From Gordius sp. MW1 (taxonomy: Eukaryota > Nematomorpha > Gordioida > Gordea > Gordiidae), in assembly GCA_964036665.1 (NCBI GenBank), contig OZ038526.1, positions 13,826,001-13,890,000 of the forward strand: a stretch of 64,000 nt of DNA, in the 5' to 3' direction. The position numbers and the translations under genes are program-made. The notes under the pieces are model-generated. The model saw only the letters and a program-made list of their open reading frames with translations, was not told the DNA's origin and ran no database searches. Below, one piece after another: positions 24,801 to 36,404 of this stretch; positions within the stretch are counted from its first letter, which is position 1; each line of letters opens with the position of its first letter.

Positions 24801-26020
24801 AACCTCTTTTCGGAAGTCAATCGAGGATAATAGGATTCTCAAATTGGCTTACTTTTATATATTTTTTCATGCTCTTTCACATAGAATCGAAAAAAATAAA
24901 TATTTTTACCTCAAAATTTTTGACATATTTTTCTTTGAACCGTATTCATCCGATGAAAGTTGTCGTTTTCAGACGTGGTTTCTATGATCCCAAGTAAAAA
25001 TTTATCAGAATCTAAAAACTATTACTTTGAAATCATGATCGCATAGAGCAGTTTTGAAAAATTAAGCACTCACGTTGCGATACAACAAACTAATCGCAAC
25101 AATAAACCGTTGTCTTTTGTCAAAATGATAGTTCTCGCAGCTTAAAACCTCTTTTCGGAAGTCAATCGAGGATAATAGGATTCTCAAATTGGCTTATTTT
25201 TATATATTTTTTCATGCTCTTTCACATATAATCGAAAAAAATAAATATTTTTACCTCATAATTTTTCACATATTTTTCTTTGAACCGTATTCATCCGATG
25301 AAAGTTGTCGTTTTTAGACGTGGTTTCTATGATCCCAAGTAAAAATTTATCAGAATCTAAAAACTATTACTTTGAAATCATGATCGCATAGAGCAGTTTT
25401 CAAAAATTAAGCAATCACGTTGCGATACAACAAACTAATCGCAACAATAAAACGTTGTCTTTTGTCAAAATGATAGTTCTCGCAGCTTAAAACCTCTTTT
25501 CGGAAGTCAATCGAGGATAATAAGATTCTCAAATTGGCTTACTTTTATATATTTTTTCATGCTCTTTCACATAGAATCGAAAAAAATAAATATTTTTACC
25601 TCAAAATTTTTGACATATTTTTCTTTGAGCCGTATTCATCCGATGAAAGTTTATCGTTTTCAGACGTGGTTTCTATGATCCCAAGTAAAAATTTATCAGA
25701 ATCTAAAAACTATTACTTTGAAATCATGATCGCATAGAGCAGTTTTGAAAAATTAAGCACTCACGTTGCGATACAACAAACTAATCGCAACAATAAAACG
25801 TTGTCTTTTGTCAAAATGATAGTTCTCGCAGCTTAAAACCTCTTTTCGGAAGTCAATCGAGGATAATAGGATTCTCAAATTGGCTTACTTTTATATATTT
25901 TTTCATGCTCTTTCACATAGAATCGAAAAAAATAAATATTTTTACCTCAAAATTTTTCACATATTTTTCTTTGAACCGTATTCATCCGATGAAAGTTGTC
26001 GTTTTCAGAAGTGGTTTCTA
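21883..26020 (+). repeat. Four-monomer higher-order repeat, three tandem copies
   Basis: Copies start at 21883, 23264 and 24641 (spacing 1381 and 1377). Each holds the same ordered markers: TTTGAGATCATG, then TTATTTTTATATATT with CACATATAATCG and CCTCATAATTTTT, then TTTTGACATA with AAAGTTTATCG, and, in the first two, CTTTTTACCTTATTC at the end. The third copy ends with the normal CTTTGAACCGTATTC. Related monomers occur before element A at about 16760-17460 and at 18385 and 19418. A 5-base loss near 24395 explains most of the shorter second spacing. Confidence 0.88.
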
Positions 26021-28829
26021 TAATCCCAAGTAAAAATTTATCAGAATCTAAAAACTATTACTTTGAAATCATGATCGCATAGAGCAGTTTTGAAAAATTA
26101 AGCACTCACGTTGCGATACAACAAACTAATCGCAACAATAAAACGTTGTCTTTTGTCAAAATGATAGTTCTCGCAGCTTAAAACCTCTTTTCGGAAGTCA
26201 ATCGAGGATAATAGGATTCTCAAATTGGCTTACTTTTATATATTTTTTCATGCTCTTTCACATAGAATCGAAAAAAATAAATATTTTTACCTCAAAATTT
26301 TCACATATTTTTCTTTGAACCGTATTCATCCGATGAAAGTTGTCGTTTTCAGACGTGGTTTCTATGATCCCAAGTAAAAATTTATCAGAATCTAAAAACT
26401 ATTACTTTGAAATCATGATCGCATAGAGCAGTTTTGAAAAATTAAGCACTCACGTTGCGATACAACAAACTAATCGCAACAATAAAAGGTTGTCTTTTGT
26501 CAAAATGATAGTTCTCGCAGCTTAAAACCTCTTTTCGGAAGTCAATCGAGGATAATAGGATTCTCAAATTGGCTTACTTTTATATTTTTTCATGCTCTTT
26601 CACATAGAATCGCAAAAAATAAATATTTTTACCTCAAAATATTTCACATATTTTTCTTTGAACCGTATTCATCCGATGAAAGTTGTCGTTTTCAGACGTG
26701 GTTTCTATGATCCCAAGTAAAAATTTAACAGAATCTAAAAACTATTACTTTGAAATCATGATCGCATAGAGCAGTTTTCAAAAATTAAGCAATCACGTTG
26801 CGATACAACAAACAAATCGCAACAATAAATCGTTGTCTTTTGTCAAAATGATAGTTCTCGCAGCTTAAAACCTCTTTTCGGAAGTCAATCGAGGATAATA
26901 GGATTCTCAAATTGGCTTACTTTTATATATTTTTTCATGCTCTTTCACATAGAATCGAAAAAAAATAATTATTTTTACCTCAAAATTTTTCACATATTTT
27001 TCTTTGAACCGTATTCATCCGATGAAAGTTGTCGTTTTCAGACGTGGTTTCTATGATCCCAAGTAAAAATTTATCAGAATCTAAAAACTATTACTTTGAA
27101 ATCATGATCGCATTGAGCAGTTTTGAAAAATTAAGCACTCACGTTGCGATACAACAAACTAATCGCAACAATAAAACGTTGTCTTTTGTCAAAATGATAG
27201 TTCTCGCAGCTTTAAACCTCTTTTCGGAAGTCAATCGAGGATAATAGGATTCTCAAATTGGCTTACTTTTATATATTTTTTCATGCTCTTTCACATAGAA
27301 TCGAAAAAAATAAATATTTTTAAATCAAAATTTTTCACATATTTTTCTTTGAACCGTATTCATCCGATAAAAGTTGTCGTTTTCAGACGTGGTTTCTATG
27401 ATCCCAAGTAAAAATTTATCAGAATCTAAAAACTATTACTTTGAAATCATGATCGCATAGAGCAGTTTTGAAAAATTAAGCACTCACGTTGCGATACAAC
27501 AAACTAATCGCAACAATAAAACGTTGTCTTTTGTCAAAATGATAGTTCTCGCAGCTTAAAACCTCTTTTCGGAAGTCAATCGAGGATAATAGGATTCTCA
27601 AATTGGCTACTTTTATATATTTTTTCATGCTCTTTCACATAGAATCGAAAAAAATAAATATTTTTACCTTAAAATTTTTCACATATTTTTCTTTGAACCG
27701 TATTCATCCGATGAAAGTTGTCGTTTTCAGACGTGGTTTCTATGACCCCAAGTAAAAATTTATCAGAATCTAAAAACTATTACTTTGAAATCATGATCGC
27801 ATAGAGCAGTTTTCAAAAATTAAGCACTCACGTTGCGATACAACAAACTAATCGCAACAAGAAAAGGTTGTCTTTTGTCAAAATGATAGTTCTCGCAGCT
27901 TAAAACCTCTTTTCGGAAGTCAATCGAGGATAATAGGATTCTCAAATTGGCTTATTTTTATATATTTTTTCATGCTCTTTCACATAGAATCCAAAAAAAT
28001 AAATATTTTTACCTCAAAATTTTTCACATATTTTTCTTTGAACCGTATTCATCCGATGAAAGTTGTCGTTTTCAGAAGTGGTTTCTATGATCCCAAGTAA
28101 AAATTTATCAGAATCTAAAAACTATTACTTTGAAATCATGATCGCATAGAGCAGTTTTGAAAAATTAAGCACTCACGTTGCGATACAACAAACTAATCGC
28201 AACAATAAAACGTTGTCTTTTGTCAAAATGATAGTTCTCGCAGCTTAAAACCTCTTTTCGGAAGTCAATCGAGGATAATAGGATTCTCAAATTGGCTACT
28301 TTTATATATTTTTTCATGCTCTTTCACATAGAATCGAAAAAAATAAATATTTTTACCTTAAAATTTTTCACATATTTTTCTTTGAACCGTATTCATCCGA
28401 TGAAAGTTGTCGTTTTCAGACGTGGTTTCTATGATCCCAAGTAAAAATTTATCAGAATCTAAAAACTATTACTTTGAAATCATGATCGCATAGAGCAGTT
28501 TTCAAAAATTAAGCACTCACGTTGCGATACAACAAACTAATCGCAACAATAATACGTTGTCTTTTGTCAAAATGATAGTTCTCGCAGCTTAAAACCTCTT
28601 TTCGGAAGTCAATCGAGGATAATAGGATTCTCAAATTGGCTTACTTTTATATATTTTTTCATGCTCTTTCACATAGAATTGAAAACTATAAATATTTTTA
28701 CCTCAAAGTTTTTCACATATTTTTCTTTGAACCGTATTCATCCGATGAAAGTTGTCGTTTTCAGACGTGGTTTCTATGATCCCAAGTAAAGATTTATCAG
28801 AATCTAAAAACTATTACTTTAAAATCATA

Positions 28830-31800
28830 ATCGCATAGAGCTGTTTTCAAAAATTAAGCACTCACGTTGCGATACAACAAACTAATCGCAACAATAAAAC
28901 GTTGTCTTTTGTCAAAATGATAGTTCTCGCAGCTTAAAACCTCTTTTCGGAAGTCAATCGAGGATAATAGGATTCTCAAATTGGCTTACTTTTATATATT
29001 TTTTCATGCTCTTTCACATAAAATCGAAAAAATTAAATATTTTTACCTCAAAATTTTTGACATATTTTTCTTTGGACCGTATTCATCCGATGAAAGTTGT
29101 CGTTTTCAGACGTGGTTTCTATGATCCCAAGTAAAAATTTATCAGAATCTAAAAACTATTACTTTGAAATCATGATCGCATAGAGCAGTTTTCAAAAATT
29201 AAGCAATCACGTTGCGATACAACAAACTAATCGCAACAATAAAACCTTGTCTTTTGTCAAAATGATAGTTTTCGCAGCTTAAAACCTCTTTTCGGAAGTC
29301 AATCGAGGATAATAGGATTCTCAAATTGGCTTACTTTTATATATTTTTTCATGCTCTTTCACATAGAATCGAAAAAAATAAAAAAATTTACCTCAAAATT
29401 TTTCACATATTTTTCTTTGAACCGTATTCATCCGATGAAAGTTGTCGTTTTCAGACGTGGTTTCTATGATCCCAAGTAAAAATTTATCAGAATTTAAAAA
29501 CTATTACTTTGAAATCATGATCGCATAGAGAAGTTTTCAAAAATTAAGCACTCACGTTGCGATACAACAAACTAATCGCAACAATAAAACGTTGTCTTTT
29601 GTCAAAATGATAGTTCTCGTAGCTTAAAACCTCTTTTCGGAAGTCAGTCGAGGATAATAGGATTCTTAAATTGGCTTACTTTTATATATTTTTTCATGCT
29701 CTTTCACATAGAATCGAAAAAAATAAATATTTTTACCTCAAAATTTTTCACATATTTTTCTTTGAACCGTATTCATCCGATGAAAGTTGTCGTTTTCAGA
29801 CGTGGTTTCTATGATCCCAAGTAAAAATTTATCAGAATCTAAAAACTATTACTTTGAAATCATGATCGCATAGAGCAGTTTTCAAAAATTAAGCAATCAC
29901 GTTGCGATACAACAAACTAATCGCAACAATAAAACGTTGTCTTTTGTCAAAATGATAGTTCTCGCAGCTTAAAACCTCTTTTCGGAAGTCAATCGAGGAT
30001 AATAGGATTCTCAAATTGGCTTACTTTTATATATTTTTTCATGCTCTTTCACATAGAATCGAAAAAAATAAATATTTTTACCTCAAAATTTTTGACGTAT
30101 TTTTCTTTGAACCGTATTCATCCGATGAAAGTTGTCGTTTTCAGACGTGGTTTCTATGATCCCAAGTAAAAATTTATCAGAATCTAAAAACTATTACTTT
30201 GAAATCATGATCGCATAGAGCAGTTTTCAAAAATTAAGCAATCACGTTGCGATACAACAAACTAATCGCAACAATAAAACGTTGTCTTTTGTCAAAATGA
30301 TAGTTTTCGCAGCTTAAAACCTCTTTTCGGAAGTCAATCGAGGATAATAGGATTCTCAAATTGGCTTACTTTTATATATTTTTTCATGCTCTTTCACATA
30401 GAATCGAAAAAAATAAAAAATTTTACCTCAAAATTTTTCACATATTTTTCTTTGAACCGTATTCATCCGATGAAAGTTGTCGTTTTCAGACGTGGTTTCT
30501 ATGATCCCAAGTAAAAATTTATCAGAATTTAAAAACTATTACTTTGAAATCATGATCGCATAGAGCAGTTTTCAAAAATTAAGCACTCACGTTGCGATAC
30601 AACAAACTAATCGCAACAATAAAACGTTGTCTTTTGTCAAAATGATAGTTCTCGTAGCTTAAAACCTCTTTTCGGAAGTCAATCGAGGATAATAGGATTC
30701 TCAAATTGGCTTACTTTTATATATTTTTTCATGCTCTTTCACATAGAATCAAAAAAAATAAATATTTTTACCTCAAAATTTTTTACATATTTTTCTTTGA
30801 ACCGTATTCATCCGATGAAAGTTGTCGTTTTCAGACGTGGTTTCTATGATCCCAAGTAAAAATTTATCAGAATCTAAAAACTATTACTTTGAAATCATAA
30901 TCGCATAGAGCAGTTTTCAAAAATTAAGCACTCACGTTGCGATACAACAAACTAATCGCAACAATAAAACGTTGTCTTTTGTCAAAATGATAGTTCTCGC
31001 AGCTTAAACCTCTTTTCGGAAGTCAATCGAGGATAATAGGATTCTCAAATTGGCTTACTTTTATATATTTTTTCATGCTCTTTCACATAGAATCAAAAAA
31101 AAATAAATATTTTTACCTCAAAATTTTTCACATATTTTTCTTTGAACCGTATTCATCCGATGAAAGTTGTCGTTTTCAGACGTGGTTTCTATGATCCCAA
31201 GTAAAAATTTATCAGAATCTAAAAACTATTACTTTGAAATCATGATCGCATAGAGCAGTTTTCAAAAATTAAGCAATCACGTTGCGATACAACAAACTAA
31301 TCGCAACAATGAAACGTTGTCTTTTGTCAAAATGATAGTTCTCGCAGCATAAAACCTCTTTTCGGAAGTCAATCGAGGATAATAGAATTCTCAAATTGGC
31401 TTACTTTTATATATTTTTTTATGCTCTTTCACATAGAATCGAAAAAAATAAATATTTTTACCTCAAAATTTTTGACATATTTTTCTTTGGACCGTATTCA
31501 TCCGATGAAAGTTGTCGTTTTCAGACGTGGTTTCTATGATCCAAGTAAAAATTTATCAGAATCTAAAAACTATTACTTTGAAATCATGATCGCATAGAGC
31601 AGTTTTCAAAAATTAAGCAATCACGTTGCGATACAACAAACTAATCGCAACAATAAAACCTTGTCTTTTGTCAAAATGATAGTTTTCGCAGCTTAAAACC
31701 TCTTTTCGGAAGTCAATCGAGGATAATAGGATTCTCAAATTGGCTTACTTTTATATATTTTTTCATGCTCTTTCACATGAAATCGAAAAAAATAAAAAAT

Positions 31801-33325
31801 TTTACCTCAAAATTTTTCACATATTTTTCTTTGAACCGTATTCATCCGATGAAAGTTGTCGTTTTCAGACGTGGTTTCTATGATCCCAAGTAAAAATTTA
31901 TCAGAATTTAAAAACTATTACTTTGAAATCATGATCGCATAGAGCAGTTTTCAAAAATTAAGCACTCACGTTGCGATACAACAAACTAATCGCAACAATA
32001 AAACGTTGTCTTTTGTCAAAATGATAGTTCTCGTAGCTTAAAACCTCTTTTCGGAAGTCAATCGAGGATAATAGGATTCTCAAATTGGCTTACTTTTATA
32101 TATTTTTTCATGCTCTTTCACATAGAATCGAAAAAAATAAATATTTTTACCTCAAAATTTTTCACATATTTTTCTTTGAACCGTATTCATCCGATGAAAG
32201 TTGTCGTTTTCAGACGTGGTTTCTATGATCCCAAGTAAAAATTTATCAGAATCTAAAAACTATTACTTTGAAATCATGATCGCATAGAGCAATTTCAAAA
32301 ATTAAGCAATCACGTTGCGATACAACAAACTAATCGCAACAATAAAACGTTGTCTTTTGTCAAAATGATAGTTCTCGCAGCTTAAAACCGCTTTTCGGAA
32401 GTCAATCGAGGATAATAGGATTCTCAAATTGGCTTACTTTTATATATTTTTTCATGCTCTTTCACATAGAATCAAAAAAATAAATATTTTTACCTCAAAA
32501 TTTTTGACATATTTTTCTTTGAACCGTATTCATCCGATGAAAGTTGTCGTTTTCAGACGTGGTTTCTATGATCCCAAGTAAAAATTTATCAGAATCTAAA
32601 AACTATTACTTTGAAATCATGATCGCATAGAGCAGTTTTCAAAAATTAAGCAATCACGTTGCGATACAACAAACTAATCGCAACAATAAAACGTTGTCTT
32701 TTGTCAAAATGATAGTTTTCGCAGCTTAAAACCTCTTTTCGGAAGTCAATCGAGGATAATAGGATTCTCAAATTGGCTTACTTTTATATATTTTTTCATG
32801 CTCTTTCACATAGAATCGAAAAAAATAAAAAATTTTACCTCAAAATTTTTCACATATTTTTCTTTGAACCGTATTCATCCGATGAAAGTTGTCGTTTTCA
32901 GACGTGGTTTCTAGGATCCTAAGTAAAAATTTATCAGAATTTAAAAACTATTACTTTGAAATCATGATCGCATAGAGCAGTTTTCAAAAATTAAGCACTC
33001 ACGTTGCGATACAACAAACTAATCGCAACAATAAAACGTTGTCTTTTGTCAAAATGATAGTTCTCGTAGCTTAAAACCTCTTTTCGGAAGTCAATCGAGG
33101 ATAATAGGATTCTCAAATTGGCTTACTTTTATATATTTTTTCATGCTCTTTCACATAGAATCAAAAAAAATAAATATTTTTACCTCAAAATTTTTTACAT
33201 ATTTTTCTTTGAACCGTATTCATCCGATGAAAGTTGTCGTTTTCAGACGTGGTTTCTATGATCCCAAGTAAAAATTTATCAGAATCTAAAAACTATTACT
33301 TTGAAATCATAATCGCATAGAGCAG
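28830..33325 (+). repeat. Seven-monomer higher-order repeat (~2412 bp)
   Basis: Markers recur at 2411 to 2414 bases: AAAACCTTGTC (29241 and 31655), CTTTGGACCG (about 29072 and 31486), CTCGTAGC (29617 and 32031; 30652 and 33063) and CATAATCGCATAG (about 30896 and 33308). The pattern continues after element B: TTTGGACCG and GATCCAAGT at 39785 and 39838 match 31486 and 31540 once the insertion is subtracted. Start and end are approximate. Confidence 0.8.
33321..33325 (+). repeat. Target site duplication of element B, left copy
   Basis: AGCAG, part of the normal monomer string CATAGAGCAGTTTTC, directly precedes the TGTGG start of the 5' LTR. It is repeated after the 3' LTR. Confidence 0.95.
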
Positions 33326-33941
33326 TGTGGTATAGGTGTATACCACGTAACCATATGTTGGTATATCGCGTTTTAATGTCCGCGGTATACTTTGATCTTA
33401 CTTAGATTTATTTTATTAATATTAATGTAAAAGGGTTAAAGAACGGTTCTGCAATCCTTATAATTAAAAAAAGGAATTGGTCAAAGGAAGGCATTTTTAC
33501 CGCGGGTTAACCTAGACGCGGAAGTGGCTAATTTTCTTTGACGCTTTCTTTTTTTAATTACTTTTTATTTTAATTTTTAACCCAGCCACATATGGAACTC
33601 ATTTTTGCAGCCCCGTCTGAAGATTTCCCGTACATTGCTCGTTCAATCAAGTCCACCACCCTGGGAAGATTCAACAGCAATAAAAGCGAAATCCCATGTC
33701 AATAATTTAGTCCTTATAAATTTTTCCAAAACTTTGTACTCTTCCTAAATCCTTGTAATTGTCCCCAATCCCTACATCTTCCCCCTTTTATTGTAATTTT
33801 TACGGAACATTATAATTTTACCGTCGCCAATCACTTTAACTGTAAATCGCCTTTAATTGTAAATATTTAGACGTATTAGCGTAAATATAGTTATTTTAAA
33901 TCCTTCGCGCAGCCCTTTTTACTCGGTCGCCAGACATTACA
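33326..33941 (+). repeat. Element B 5' LTR, 616 bp
   Basis: It begins TGTGGTATAG and ends CAGACATTACA. By eye it differs from the 3' LTR at four substitutions and no indels, about 0.65%. At each of these sites the 5' copy carries the form that breaks a local pattern: the terminal palindrome, a TATA box, a direct repeat TTTAATTGTAAAT, and an AATAAA. Promoter and polyadenylation activity of this copy may therefore be impaired. Confidence 0.95.
33679..33686 (+). promoter_or_regulatory. Degenerate TATA box in element B 5' LTR
   Basis: The 5' LTR reads AATAAAAG here, while the 3' LTR has TATAAAAG at the same place (38948-38955). The form in the 3' copy is a good TATA box at a sensible distance from the LTR end. 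If it marks the start of transcription, this copy has lost a key promoter base. Confidence 0.5.
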
Positions 33942-33942
33942 T

Positions 33943-33952
33943 TGGTGTCAGA
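33943..33952 (+). other. Primer binding site of element B (tRNA-Leu-like)
   Basis: TGGTGTCAGA starts one base after the 5' LTR, complementary to a TCTGACACCA tRNA 3' end as in animal tRNA-Leu. The following bases (TTCGCCC) differ from the usual tRNA-Leu complement, so the assignment rests on ten bases. Confidence 0.75.
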
Positions 33953-34429
33953 TTCGCCCTCTTCTTAAAAAAAAAGGAATTGTAAGTAAAAATATTTTAG
34001 ATTTAAATATTAACGTAAAATTAGTATTTGTTTTATTAAAATGTTGGAATAAAATTAGTTAAAATTTCTATTGTAAAAAAATTTATTAATGCATAATAAT
34101 GGATAAAGGGTTTTTATGTGTTGATAACAATAATTACATTGAATAATTATTATATACGTCTATGCTTAATAAAATGGTTACTGTATACGTTGTAATAATT
34201 AATTTGCTCTTGTTTAATTTTAATTTTTTTTTTTTAATTAAACGCAAACTTTTGGTAAATTTCTTAATTAATTTTGATTAAATTGCTTTGTTTAATTAAA
34301 TTTGATTTTCTATTTAAATTATTTAATTTAATTAATTTAGATTGCTTGGTTTGATTAAATTTGATTTCTATTTAAATTATTTAGTTTAATTGATTTTAAT
34401 ATAGTTTGGATTGAATTTGGTAATTTATA
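33953..34429 (+). other. Element B leader, AT-rich, non-coding
   Basis: About 480 bases between the primer site and the first usable ATG, very AT-rich with long T and A runs and no sizeable frame. A gag of normal length would be expected to start here, so the region may mark where gag sequence was lost, or it may be an authentic long leader. It contains an imperfect tandem duplication, annotated separately. Confidence 0.7.
34274..34394 (+). repeat. Imperfect ~60-bp tandem duplication in element B leader
   Basis: Two adjacent copies (about 34274-34333 and 34334-34394) share ATTGCTT, GATT or AATTAAATTTGATT, CTATTTAAATTATTTA and GTTTAATT-like strings, differing by a few substitutions and a one-base indel. 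Boundaries are soft because the sequence is so AT-rich. Confidence 0.6.
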
Positions 34430-34930
34430 ATGTTTGGTTTTTACACGCCACCGTCGATTGGCATTAATTTTTTTAATTATTTGTGCGCGGATAAATTACT
34501 TGTATATATATCAATTTTAACTGTACTAGTTTTATTTGTGTGGTATAAATTGAAAAGAGTAGAAAAGGTTTTTTTACTTAAGTCTAATTTCAAGTCTAAT
34601 ATAAGGTGTTACGGATGTGGGCAACGGGGACATCTTAAGAAAGATTGTGATAATAAATACTTTAAAAGGCGTAATAATGAAAATTTCAGATATATTTCGG
34701 AAAATTTTGCACAACGCGGCCCGAGAAATAATTTTAGTAATTATGCGCACCCCAATAAACCCTACACAGACCATAGATTTACCCACAAGAACTTCCCAAG
34801 TTTTAACGCACCAACAACTTCAAATAATTATAACACGAAAGAGGTTGCTGACGGGAAATTTTGTTATAAATGCAGGGGACATGTCAATCAAGCGCAAACA
34901 GCTGCCAATGGGCAGGCTGTGTTTGATTGA
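34430..34930 (+). CDS. gag: Gag remnant with nucleocapsid zinc knuckle (166 aa)
   Basis: ATG to TGA. Residues 60-73 form a CX2CX4HX4C zinc knuckle (C60, C63, H68, C73), the RNA-binding nucleocapsid signature of retroelements. A second knuckle-like start (C145, C148, H151) lacks normal spacing and a final cysteine. The part between is rich in N, R and F, as nucleocapsids often are. Residues 23-40 are strongly hydrophobic and membrane-like, which is unusual for gag and may just reflect AT-rich codons. At 166 residues it is far shorter than typical gag (several hundred) and no capsid domain is visible, so matrix and capsid are probably lost. The protease frame follows in the same reading frame after the single TGA. 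Confidence 0.75.
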   Translation: MFGFYTPPSIGINFFNYLCADKLLVYISILTVLVLFVWYKLKRVEKVFLLKSNFKSNIRCYGCGQRGHLKKDCDNKYFKRRNNENFRYISENFAQRGPRNNFSNYAHPNKPYTDHRFTHKNFPSFNAPTTSNNYNTKEVADGKFCYKCRGHVNQAQTAANGQAVFD

Positions 34931-34934
34931 CTAG
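34928..34934 (+). promoter_or_regulatory. In-frame TGACTAG between gag and protease: possible readthrough stop
   Basis: The gag stop is TGA followed by CTAG. UGA CUAG is the context reported for efficient stop-codon readthrough in several animal mRNAs, and UGA-C contexts serve in some RNA viruses. The next frame (protease) continues in phase with no other stop until 35548. This suggests that gag-pol could be made by readthrough rather than the frameshift usual in Ty3/gypsy. The alternative is a chance nonsense mutation in a defective copy. Confidence 0.45.
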
Positions 34935-34960
34935 CGCAGGATAATTCAAATTATATAGAT

Positions 34961-35548
34961 ATGCGCATGGTAGATATAAATAAAATTTTAAATTCGTCAG
35001 CTTCACCTTTAGTGACAGTAGATGTCGATAATTTTAAGATAAAATTTATATTAGATACTGGCGCCGCAATATCAATTATTAGTTTTAAAAGATTTAAAAA
35101 AATTTGGCCCAACCGAAATTTGGAAACTGCCAATATAATTGCAAAACAAGTTGATAATACTTTCATTACTGTCCTGGGTAGGATTAATGTTTTAGTTAAA
35201 GTGGCAGGATTTGTGGTTGAATTGGATTTATATATTATTAAAGAGAATGTCGATAATATAATGGGCTGGTCCTGGATTAGGATAATTGGGCCCCAAATTC
35301 AATGGTGGGGATTATGTAATAAAAATAATGCCCGCGAAATTTTCAAGGTTGATGTTAAGTCCATGGTGATGTCGAAGGCGTTGTCAGGTAGTTCACAGTG
35401 CAGGGATTTCACACCCGTTTTTCATTCTGATTTAGGGCGTATAGCCCATAGATCAGATAACTCGGGAGGTCCCGTCTGCCAAGACGACCCATTTTTCATG
35501 CCGATTTACAGTGCGGGGTACCTCTGGAACCCACTTGCCATAAATTAG
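34961..35548 (+). pseudogene. pol: Pol fragment 1: aspartic protease
   Basis: The frame is open from the gag stop; the first ATG is at 34961. LDTGA at residues 31-35 is the retroviral-type aspartic protease active site (D32), and NIMGWSWI at 99-106 corresponds to the usual ILGxDWL near the end of the domain, with S for D. The protease is a dimer that cuts the gag-pol polyprotein. The frame ends at TAG 35548 inside what should be the protease-RT linker. The +1-numbered frame opens at 35461 and carries on into RT, so an indel lies somewhere in 35461-35548. A single-base loss would fit. Confidence 0.8.
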
Positions 35549-35754
35549 CTAACCTGGGGGCAAAGCCTGATTTGGTCACAACATGGCACACCAAAATTGA
35601 TAATATAAAAAACCAATTCTCTAAAATTTTTGAACCTGGTTTAGGATGCTTAAATGACGAAATATTTTCGGTTCGAGTTAATTTAAATGCGATTCCTAAA
35701 TTTTGTGCTGCCAGGCGCGTACCTTTAATTTTGAAAAATAGGTCGACGAAGTAA
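35461..35754 (+). pseudogene. pol: Pol fragment 2: linker and reverse transcriptase start
   Basis: Open from 35461 with no ATG; it depends on a shift from the protease frame. It includes the linker and the N-terminal RT lead-in (FSKIFEPGLGCLN, then IPKFCAARRVPL), the segment that normally precedes the RT fingers. It ends at TAA 35754. Homology passes to another frame at about 35742, where a single-base loss in a G pair fits. The frame-relative change is the same sign as at the other two breaks. Confidence 0.75.
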
Positions 35755-36404
35755 TTAAAACATGGTTAAAGGATAACGTAATTGAACCTATTGGCTATTC
35801 AGAATGGGCTACACCTTTGGTACCGGTCAGGAAGACTGACGGTACAGTTAGGGTTTGTGCTGATTATAGAATCACGGTAAACAAATGTATCATTGAGGTA
35901 AAATACCCATTGCCAAGATTAGAAATTATTTTTGTTAAATTAATAGGCGCTAAATTTTTCTCAAAAATTGACCTTGCCAACGCTTACTTGCAATTACAGG
36001 TAGATGAAAAGTCATCGCGGCTCCTAACAATTAATACTGATGCCGGACTTTTTAAATTTAAAAGGCTACCTTTTGGCTTAAGCATTTCAGCTGCTATTTT
36101 TCAGCGTGCTATGGCGTCGATTTTCAGTAATTTAGACGGTATAATATTTTATTTGGACGATATATTAATAACGGGACGAACGAAAGAAGAGCATGATTTG
36201 CGTCTTGTTCAGGTCTTGAATTTAATTAGTCTAAAAGGTTTAAAAGTTTCAGCTAAAAAATGTGTTTTTGGGACTGAACAAATTGTCTATTTAGGACATA
36301 TTTTAAATAATGGTAATATTCAACCAAAGTATGACAAGATAGAAGCCATTAAAAATGTTAAGTACCTGCAAATAAAAAGGAACTATCGTCATTTATGGGT
36401 TTAA
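35742..36404 (+). pseudogene. pol: Pol fragment 3: reverse transcriptase palm
   Basis: RNA-dependent DNA polymerase core, open from about 35742. Visible motifs: PLVPVRKTDGTVRVCADYR (fingers); FSKIDLANAYLQL (motif A, catalytic Asp at about 35970); RLPFGLSISAAIFQRAM (motif B); FYLDDILI (motif C, the two catalytic Asp at about 36156-36161); and CVFGTEQIVYLGHIL (motif E region). All three catalytic aspartates are present. The meaningful frame stops at about 36361, where homology moves to the next frame; this one then reads 14 foreign residues to TAA 36404. A one-base loss near 36361-36364 explains it. Confidence 0.88.

Larger units (their letters stand above)
21883..33325 (+). repeat. Satellite array, block 2
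   Basis: About 33 further monomers in the same orientation and phase as block 1. The variant AGTTTTGAAAAATT (G for C) is common up to about 28154 and absent afterwards. The left third consists of a four-monomer higher-order repeat and the right third of a seven-monomer one. The 9-bp-deleted variant of block 1 and the 10-bp-deleted variant of block 3 are both absent. The block ends at AGCAG, the target duplication of element B. Confidence 0.98.

Noticed and set aside
9139..27244. Repeated 60 to 71-codon frames inside satellite monomers (9139, 12908, 16338, 17257, 18064, 22776, 24157, 25534, 27029 and others)
   Set aside because: Each arises when a substitution removes one stop (for example GCATAG to GCATTG, GCATCG or GCATGG) or shifts the frame. 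The same monomer in neighbouring copies is closed, and no codon-level conservation is evident.
34617..34934. Overlapping 105-codon frame in the gag region
   Set aside because: Shadow of the zinc-knuckle frame with no motif of its own.
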